From Rapana venosa (Eukaryota; Mollusca; Gastropoda; Neogastropoda; Muricidae), in NCBI GenBank assembly GCA_028751875.1, contig CM054157.1, positions 48,657,482-48,721,481 of the forward strand: 64,000 nt of DNA, read 5' to 3'. Made by a program: the position numbers and the translations under genes. The notes under the pieces are model-generated. The model made no database searches. It had not been told where the DNA came from and saw only the letters and a list, made by a program, of their open reading frames with translations. Positions 23,701-33,201 of this stretch are shown in pieces. Each line of letters starts with the position of its first letter. Positions within the stretch are counted from its first letter, which is position 1.

Positions 23701-25172
23701 ACAACTGGTGAGTTTGTTCGTCCGTTCTTTAATTTCACTCGGGGTGATATTAGGCCATGACAAAACCCACCACCATATGGAAAAGTAAAGAGATCAGTTT
23801 CCCAATCAAACTAAAGCTCTACAAAGCCCTAATTCAGACGATCCTGCTGTACGGAAGTGAAACCTGGACATTGACTGCTGAAACAGCAAAGCGAATCCAG
23901 TCATTTGAAACAAAATGCCATAGAAAACTGCTGGGCATATCCTGGAGAGAACGAAAGACCGATGAATTTGTCAAGAGCCAAATAACACGGCTGGCAGGTC
24001 CACAGGAACCCCTTCTCACCATCGTCAAGAAGAAAAAGCTGACATGGTTCGGCCACGTCACCCGCCACAACACTCTGCCAAAAACAGTACTGCAGGGAAC
24101 ACTCGAAGGTGGCAGAAAGAGGGGAAGACAGAACAAGTCATGGATGGACAACATCAGAGAATGGACCAGGATGAATGACTCAGCACTACTGCGCAGAGCC
24201 GAGGACCGAGATGGATGGAGGAGGCTTACCACGGCATCGTCTTTTGTGTCTCCTCCACGACCGCCAAGGTCACGGGACTGATGATGATGATATTAGGCCA
24301 TGGTGAGTCTTTGTCGACCCACAGCTGTCAGTTCCCCTTCCCCCCAAACTTTTGACTGCTCTCAGCTGCTATCCATTCCATCCCATCCCAGCCCAGCCCA
24401 GCTGGTGCTGATTATAGCAGGAACTGGCCGCACTTGGGACTTGGTAAAAAGGAAAAAGGGGCGCGCTGAATTTAGCTTTCTTGACTGAGCGATGTTGGAT
24501 TTGCGTGAGGTGTTGTACCCAGTTTGCGTTTTTGGGGTTGGGTTTTTGTGTGTGTGTGTTTTTTATTTTGTGTTTTGTTTTGCGGTTGGGTTTTTTTGTG
24601 TGTGGGATTTTTATTTTGTGTTTTGTTTGTGTTTTGTTTGTTTGTTTGTTTCTTGGGTAGAGTTTTGAGGATCTCCGGTGGTGAGATTTGTGTGTATGTG
24701 ACCCCGTTTTTGCTTACCCTGAAGGTAGCCACATTCAGATTTCAGGGATATGTTCTTGTAAATTTGGGAACTCCAGGAGTGGGTAGGTGGGTGTGTGTGG
24801 GGAGATGGGAGGTAAGTGAGTGTTTGTGTGTCTAGGAATGGGTATATGTGTGTGTAGTGGGGGGAGAGGGGTGCATGTTTGAGGGTGGGAGGGGAATGGG
24901 GTAGTGAGTGTGGTTGTGAGAGAGAGAGAGAGAGTGGGAGGGAAGGATGGTTTGTGTGTGAGTGAGAGAAAGAAAGTTAAAGTTAAAGAATTATTTCCAT
25001 ATGGTACATCGAATAAGCAACGCACTTCCCTTTTTTTCCCCATCAAACCATATGCGTGTGTGAATGTATGTGTGCATATATACTTACATACATACATGCA
25101 CATGCAATACATGCAGCAGGTGGACAAAAAACTCAGTCTTAGGTTCAATTCCACCCACACACACACACCACA

Positions 25173-25229
<57 letters not shown>

Positions 25230-26537
25230 ACTTACTTCCTTTCTTTCTTTCTCTTTTATATCCCTAAGGGTGGGGACTGATTGTAAAAAAAAAGCACATG
25301 GGTGCTTATTCATTATCCTCGAAATAAAAGAATTTGTCATTGTTTGTCATTGTCATGGACATGCAACAGTACATTTCAACAAAGGAAGATTTTTTTTGTA
25401 TTCAACACACTTCGTCCTTTCTCTCCGTGGTGCAGGCATTTCGAGGTGGAAGACAAGGGGGATGGGGCCAAGGCCAAGCTGTTCTCGGTGCCAGACTTCA
25501 CAGGCGATGCCTGCAAAGCCATCGCCTCCCGCGTCAGAGGCGCCGTCGCTCAAGTTCAGTTTGACGATTTCCACAAGGTGAGAATATGTATAGTGTTATA
25601 AAGTATATCGATGTTTGAATGTAGGCTTTGGCACTCGGATTATAATAATAAGAAGAATAATGTATGGAATTTATATAGCGCTGAATCTTGTAAAGCAACA
25701 AATCAAAGCGCTTTTTAAAAAAAATGTATGCGTGTGTATGTGGTTTTTAAAATTTTGTCATCTGTTCCCACCGGCACACAATGGCCTACTCTTTCGAACA
25801 GCGGAACAGGATTTAACGTGTGCGCAAGATGTTCTGCATGCTTTCGCACACGGGGCCTCGGTTTATAGTCTCATCCGAAGGGATTACATTTATAACGGAC
25901 AAAGCATTTGGCGTGGTTTTGGCGTCAGTTCATGTTAGATGTTTGCTCATTTCATTGGTTTGAAAAGGGTTTAGTCATTGGAAAAAAAAAAGCATGGAAC
26001 AAATATAACGTGAAGAACATAATCGACATAGCAACAACAAGAAGCTAGTAGCTGATATTGTGCTCCAAGTACAACATGAACATACACATCATGGCGGCTG
26101 ATGATGTTTCATTGCATTGTTGCTGTTGGGCGTTCCTGAGCTTATCATCATCCTGGGGATCACCCAGAATATGCATAACGTTGTAAAGTTTATGAGTGTT
26201 TGAATGTAGGTTTTGGTACTCGGCTTTTATATAGGGGGGGAGGGGTTGGGGGGGGGAGGGTGTGGGGGTGGGGGGGGGGGATGGTTGGAGTAGGGATGGG
26301 TGTGTGTGGGGAGGGTGGATGGGTGTGTGTGGTGGTGAGATGGGTGGGGGGGTGGGTGGGTGGATGGGTGGGTGGGTGGGAGTGGGGAGTGTGTGTGGAG
26401 GGGTGGGAGGGTGCGTGGGGTTGGATGTGTGTGTGTGGAGTGGGTGTGTGTGTGGGGAGGGTAGTGTGTGTGAGAGAGAGAGAGAGAAAGGAGAGTGGGG
26501 GGTGGTTGGGGTTGGGATAGGTGTATATATATATACA

Positions 26538-26607
<70 letters not shown>

Positions 26608-29600
26608 AAAAGCACATAAGTGCTTATTCCATTAACTTCGATATAAAAAGAATAAATAAAACGGAACATAATTGTTTTCTCTCTCTCTCTCGTCAAGAGT
26701 GATTGACACTGTGTTTAACCCCTGTTTCTCTCTCGTCCTTTTCCCTCCCTCCACCCAACCACCCAACCCCCCCAACCCCCACACACACACACAGAACTCT
26801 GCCAAGATCATCCGCAGCTCGGTGTTTGGCCTGGACCCCAACAACAAAGTGCGGGAGCAGTTCCGCTTCTCGCAGAACAACCTGGTCATCACCAGCATCG
26901 ACATCCAGTCGGTGGAGCCCGTGGACCAGCGCACGCGAGACGCCCTGCAGAAGTCGGTGCAGCTGGCCATCGAGATCACCACCAACTCCCAGGAGGCCGC
27001 TGGCCAGGTAAAGGAGAAGGGGTGGAGGGGGTTGTTGGGGGGGGAGGGTGGGGGGAGGGGGGGTGAGGGGGGGTTGGGGGTTTGTGGTGGGGAAGGGGGG
27101 GTGTGCGGGGGAGGTTGTGGGGAGGGAGGGTTGGTGTGGGTGGGGTGGATGGGGGGGGGGTTGGGGAGGGTTTTGGGGGGGGAGGGGGGGATGGGGGGGG
27201 GGGAGGGTTGGGGGTGAGGGGGTGGGGGGGAGGGTTGGGGGGGGGGGGGTTGGGGGGGGGGGGGGGGGGGGGGGTGTAGGGGGGGGTGTGTGGGGAGGGG
27301 GGTGGGGGGTGGGGAGGGGGGGGGTGTGTGGGGGAGGGGGGGGGGGGGTTGTGGGGGAGGGTTGGGGTGGTGGGAGGGTTTGGGAGTGGAAGGGTGGGAG
27401 GGTGCGTGGGGTTGGATATGTGTGTGGAGTAGGGATGGGTTGTGAGTAGGGAGGGTGGATGGGTGTGTGTGTGGGAGGGGGGGGGGGGATGGGGGGTGTG
27501 GGTTGGGGGGTGGATGGGTGGGTGGGTGGGAGTGGGTGAGTGTGTGGTGGATGGGGTGGGAGGGTTTGGAGGGTGCGTGGGGTTGGATGTGTGGGTGTGT
27601 GGGGAGGGTAGTGTGTGTGTGTGAAGGGGTGGGTTCGTTTGTGTGTTGTGAGAGAGAGAGAAAGGAGAGTGGGTCGGGGTTGGAATGGGTGTATGTGTGT
27701 GTGAGGGGGGTATGTGTGTGAGAGTGAGAGAGAAAGAAGGGGAGGGGGGTGTGTTTGGGGAGGGTTGTGTGTGTGTGTGAAGGAGTGGATGTGTGTGAGA
27801 GAGAGAGAAGGGGGTGGTTAGGGTTGGATGGGTGTATGTGGGTGGGGTGGGGAGTGTGTGTGTGTGAAGGGGTGTGGTTGTTTGTGTGAGAGAGAGAGAG
27901 AGGAGAGTGGGGGATGGTTGGGGTTGGGATGGGTGTATGTGGGTGGGGAGTGTGTGTGTGTGGAGTGGGGGTGGGTGGGGTTGGATGGGTGTGTGTGTGG
28001 GGGGAGTGTGTGTGTGTGAAGGGGTGGGGTGGGTGGGGTTGGATGGGTGTGTGTGTGGGGGGAGTGTGTTGTGTGTGAAGGGGTGGGGGTATGTGTGAGA
28101 GAGAGAAAGGAGAGTGGGGGGTGGTTAGGGTTGGGATGGGTATATGTGGGTGGGGTAGTGTGTGTGTGTGGAGTGGGGGTGGGTGGGGTTGGATGGGTGT
28201 GTGGGGAGGGTAGTGTGTGTGTGAAGGGGTGTGTGTGTGAGAGAGAGAAGGGGGGTGGTTGGGGTAGGGATGGGTGTATGTGGGTGGGGAGTGTGTGGAG
28301 TGGGGGTGGGTGGGATTGGATGGGTGTGAGTGGGGAGGGTAGTGTGTGTGAAGGGGTGGGGGTGTGTGTGAGAGAGAGAGAAAAAGAAGGGTTGGGTTGG
28401 ATGGGTATGTGGGTGGGGAGTGTGTGTGAAGGGGTGGAGGGGGGGTGAGAGAGAGAGAGAAGTGGGTGTGGTTGGTGTTGGATGGGTGTATGTGGGTAGG
28501 GAGGGTGTGTGTAGTGTTGTGTGTGTGAAGGGGAGTGTGTGTGTGTGAAGGGGAGTGTGTGTGAGTGTGTGAAGGGGAGTGTGTGTATAGTGTGTGTGTG
28601 TGTGAAGGGGTGTGTGAGTGTGTGAAGGGGAGTGTGTGTGTAGTGGGTGTCTGTGTGTATGGTGAAGGGGAGTTGTATGTGTGAGTGTGTGTGTGTATGC
28701 GTGTGAAAAGGGAAGGGTGTGTGTGAACATGCATGTGCTTCTCGTCATGACATGGCACTCTCTAGGGAGAGATGCCTGAATATATCGTACTAAGAAACCC
28801 ACCTGAAAGTGGCATATGCACCATCGTCATTCTCATTCTCTCTCCCTCTCTCTCTCCCTCTCTCTCCCCCCTCTCCCTCTCTCCTCCCTCTCCCCTCCTC
28901 CCCTCTCTCTCCCCCCCCTCCCTCTCCCCCTCCCCCCTCCCTCCCTCCCCTCCCTCCCTCCCCTCCCTCCCCCTCCCCTCTCTCTCTCTCTCCACAGACA
29001 CGAAGCGGAACGTCTGGAACAGGAAGCCAAGGGCCGACTGGAGCGACAGAAGATCGTGGACGAGGCGGAGGCCGAGAAATCGCGACGCAACCTGCTGGAG
29101 CTTCAGGCCCAGAGCGCGGCCGTGGAGAGCACCGGCCAGGCCAAGGCCGAGGCCCAGAGTCGGGCCGAGGCCGCGCGCATCGAGGGCGAAGCGGCCGTGG
29201 AGCAGGCCAAGCTTAAGGCGCAGGCTATGAAGATTGAAGCCGTGAGTGGGTTTGGTGTTCGAATCTTTGTGTGTGTGTTCGAATCTTTGTGTGTGTGTTC
29301 GAATCTTTCTTTGTGTTCGAATCTTTCTGTGTGTTCGAATCTTTCTGTGTGTGTTCGAATCTTTCTGTGTGTGTTCGAATCTTTCTTTGTGTTCGAATCT
29401 TTCTTTGTGTTCGAATCTTTCTTTGTGTTCAAATCTTTCTGTGTGTTCGAATCTTTCTGTGTGTTCGAATCTTTCTTTGTGTGTGTTCGAATCTTTCTTT
29501 GTGTTCGAATCTTTCTTTGTGTTCGAATCTTTCTTTGTGTGTGTGTGGATATCTGGTGGGTGGTGCGAATGTTAGGATGGTTGGTGGGTTGTTGGTGTTT

Positions 29601-32600
29601 TTTTGTGTGTGTGTGTGTTGTGTGTGAAGATGTGGAGTGTGTGTGTGCAGATAATAATAATAATAATAATAATGTATGGAACTTATATAGCGCTGAATCT
29701 TGTAAAGCAACAAATCAAAGCGCTCAGATTGAAATTTAAAAAAAATATATATCGTGGATAATAGAATAAGCACTCGTGTGCTTTTTTACATCCAGTCCCC
29801 GTGTGTATCCAGATTTGTAAATTTTGTCATCTGTTCCCACCGGCACACAATGGCCTACTTTTTCGAAAAGCAGAACAGGATTTAACGTGTGCGCAAGATG
29901 TTCTGCATGCGTTCGCACACGGGACCTCGGTTTATAGTCTCATCCGAAGGTGTATGTATGTGTGGCGCATGTATAGCTTATACACGTGTGTGCATTCGGG
30001 TGCATGTGTATGTTTACACGTGCACACGCGCTCACACACACACATCCTCTACCCCCCCACACCTTTTCCCTCAACCCATCACCCTCCTCTAACCTCTACA
30101 CCCTCCTCCCCAAAAACCTATCATTCAAAGACGGAATGCGGCTACCTGAATGGTGGGGGGTGGGAGGGGAAGGGGTGGAGGGGAACAATCGCATATGCAA
30201 AAATCTCACTATTAGTAAACCTTTGTAGGTCTAGCCAAGGAACAACCTCCTTCCTACCTCACCTATCCCTTTGACTGCGAGGGCACTAATGAAGATTTTT
30301 GCGACCAGCTTCCTCCACTCCCCGCGGTTTGCTGCTTTCTGTAGCAATTCGAGGAACAACAACAACAAAACCAGCAAAAAACGGCCAGAACAAAAACAAC
30401 AAAAAACGGCCAGAACAAAAACAACAAAACCAGCACCAAAAAAGCCAGAACAAAAACAACAAAACCAGCAAAAAACAGCCAGAACGAAAACAACAAAACC
30501 AGCAAAAAACGGCCAGAACAAAAACAACAAAACCAGCAAAAAACGGCCAGAACAAAAACAACAAAACCAGCAAAAAAAACGGCCAGAACAAAACCAGCAA
30601 AAAAACGGCCAGAACAAAAACAACAAAACCAGCACCAAAAAAGCCAGAACAAAACCAGCAAAAAAAGCCAGAACAAAAACAACAAAAACCGCCAGAACAA
30701 ACACAACAAAACCAGCAAAAAACGGCCAGAACAAAAACACAAAACCAGCAAAAAAACGGCCAGAACAAAAACAACAAAACCAGCAAAAAAAAGCCAGAAC
30801 AAAAACAACAAAACCAGCAAAAAACGGCCAGAACGAAAAAACAACAAAACTAAAAAGTACTCCCCTCAAACAAAACCACCACCACAACAACAACAAAACC
30901 ACAACCAATAAACAAACCCCAACCCCACTCACTCTTAACCTTTCTTCCTTCCCCCTTGGGTCCTCCCCAGGAGTCGGAGCTTGACCGCCTGACCAGCGCT
31001 CGGGAGGCAGAGCTGAAGTACGTCTCGGAGCAGAACGATCTGGAGCTGACCAAAGCCAAGGAGCTGGCCGGCATCGAGACCAGCAAGTTCAAGAGCATGG
31101 TGGACGCCATCGGCACCAACACACTGGCCGCCATCGCCAATGCCGGACCTGAGATGCAGGTGAGTGCAGGGTTTTTTGTGTGTGTGTGGCTGCTGCTGGT
31201 GGTGGTGGTGTGTCTGCGATCTTCGCTCTGGTTGCGGATTTGTGTGTGGTGTGGTGGTAGTAGTTGTTGTTGTGTGTGTGTGTGTGTGCCTGGGCTTTAT
31301 CACAGTTCTTGATGAAACCATTGACCGCTGGGGTTAACAGCAAGGTGAGAGGCAGAGAATGGACCAGGATGAATGACTCGGCACTACTGCACAGAGCCGA
31401 GGACCGAGATGGATGGAGGAGGCTTACCACGGCATCGTCTTTCGTGTCTCCCCCACGACCGCCAAGGTCACGGGTCTGATGATGATGATGATGATGAGAG
31501 GCTGTATGACCAGTGGCTTTCCCACTCATGGAATTCCACTTTACAGCTTAGTCTTTAGTGATCGACTATGACTCTCTGACTAGGAGGCTTGACTCGCACA
31601 GTCCTTATGTGCTGCAGCCCTGGGGGCTGGTTGGCCTTTGGAGAACATCTCCAACGCTGACGGTCCTTATGCCCACTTGGCCGAGAGAGTGGGGATGTGC
31701 TGTGGGCAAAGCATCTCCACTATCATCAAATTTCTGCCCAGTTTCCTAAACAGCAGCTGCCTCCTCTGCTGTTTTGGAGGTCATTGTTGGACACGACGGA
31801 CAAACATACATACATACGTGTGTGTGTGTGTCCTAGCTCGAGATGTTGCTTGGACTATGTGCTTCACAGTGTGTGAATATGGTATATCATTGTGGCATTG
31901 TGAAGAACTATGGAGAATGTGCAGAGTTGATGGTCTGTAGTTTGTACCAATAGACTGCGCTGGTTTGGGCACATTCAACAGAAAGCAGACCACCACATCA
32001 TAAAAAGAGCAATGAACTTCGTAGTGGATGGAAAGAGACCAAAGGGAAGACCTAGCAAGACCTGGACTGCCTGTATTGCAGATGATCTTAGAGAAAGGGG
32101 CATAAATAAGGAGGAAGCTCAAAACCGAGAGAGATGGAGAAGGCTCGTCAATGTCAAACCTCCCTTGGGAGAAACATGACAAAAAAGGAAGAAGGAGAAG
32201 AAGATTGTGGCAGGCTGGAGCGTTGATTCAGTTCTACTCCTCCAAGCACATCGTCATTTAAGATGTAGGGTAGGTAGACTCGGTTATTATCGGAGGCAAG
32301 CATGGTATCGTCGACTCGACTCTACATCGTGGTTATGGTAGGCTAGAGTGTTGATAACAATTGTGTGTATCATTATCGTTATTCTGGTGGGTTGGGGCAT
32401 TGATACAGTTGTATGTATTATCATCATCGTCGTTATGGTTGGCTAGGGTGTTGATACAATTGTTATCATTATTATGTTTGGCAAGGGTGTTAATACAGTT
32501 ATACTTAATATTGTCATCATTATGGTTGGCTGGGGGATTGGTTCAATCATCATCATCATCACCATTCCCCCATGGGGATGCTGGTGGGGGGCTGTCAGTA

Positions 32601-33170
32601 TAAATATCATCTCCACCTTCTGGAAATTCTGTGCTACGAATTCCCTCCTTTCCTACCCCTCACTTTGTTTCTGCCTTGTTCCTTTTCTTCCTGTCACTCA
32701 CCTCCTCCTTCTCTACTTTCAGCCGCCTTCTTGGTCCATTCTCCTGCCTTTTTCCAGAAAGACTTAACAGATAATAATAATGATAATGTGTGGAATAATG
32801 TGTGGAATTTATATAGCGCTGAATCTTGTAAAAACAAACAAATCGAAGCACTTGCACTCAAATCATTTACACGCGTGCAAGAGAACACTTCTCTCCCTCA
32901 CACACCAAAGTCTGACGCGCTGGGCCTGACTTGTCAGGCGCTTAACGGCATTCTCACTCATAGCAGACGATAGTCGCTGTCTTGCGAGTTCGACAAAAAA
33001 GAATCGTCATCATTATTGTTCTCATCATCCTGCTATGGATGGTGGTCTAGAGGTAACACGCCTGTCTAGAATGCGAAAAGTCCGGGTCGGAAGTGTACGT
33101 GGTTCGTATCCTGTTTGGGCCCGAAAATTTTCCCCCATCCATTAGACCATGAGTGGTGGTCTGGGTGCTA

Positions 33171-33201
<31 letters not shown>

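Noticed and set aside
26632..28758. A 708-codon reverse-strand open frame rich in His, Thr, Pro and Ser
   Set aside because: It is translation of the G/GT-rich array in MVP intron 13 (plus part of exon 13 antisense). Composition is purely that of the repeat and no domain is visible.
30231..30932. Overlapping frames of 160-240 codons on both strands in MVP intron 14
   Set aside because: They come from the 33-bp minisatellite, whose length keeps frames open. The Phe/Trp/Cys-rich and Lys/Gln-rich products are mirror images of the same repeat.
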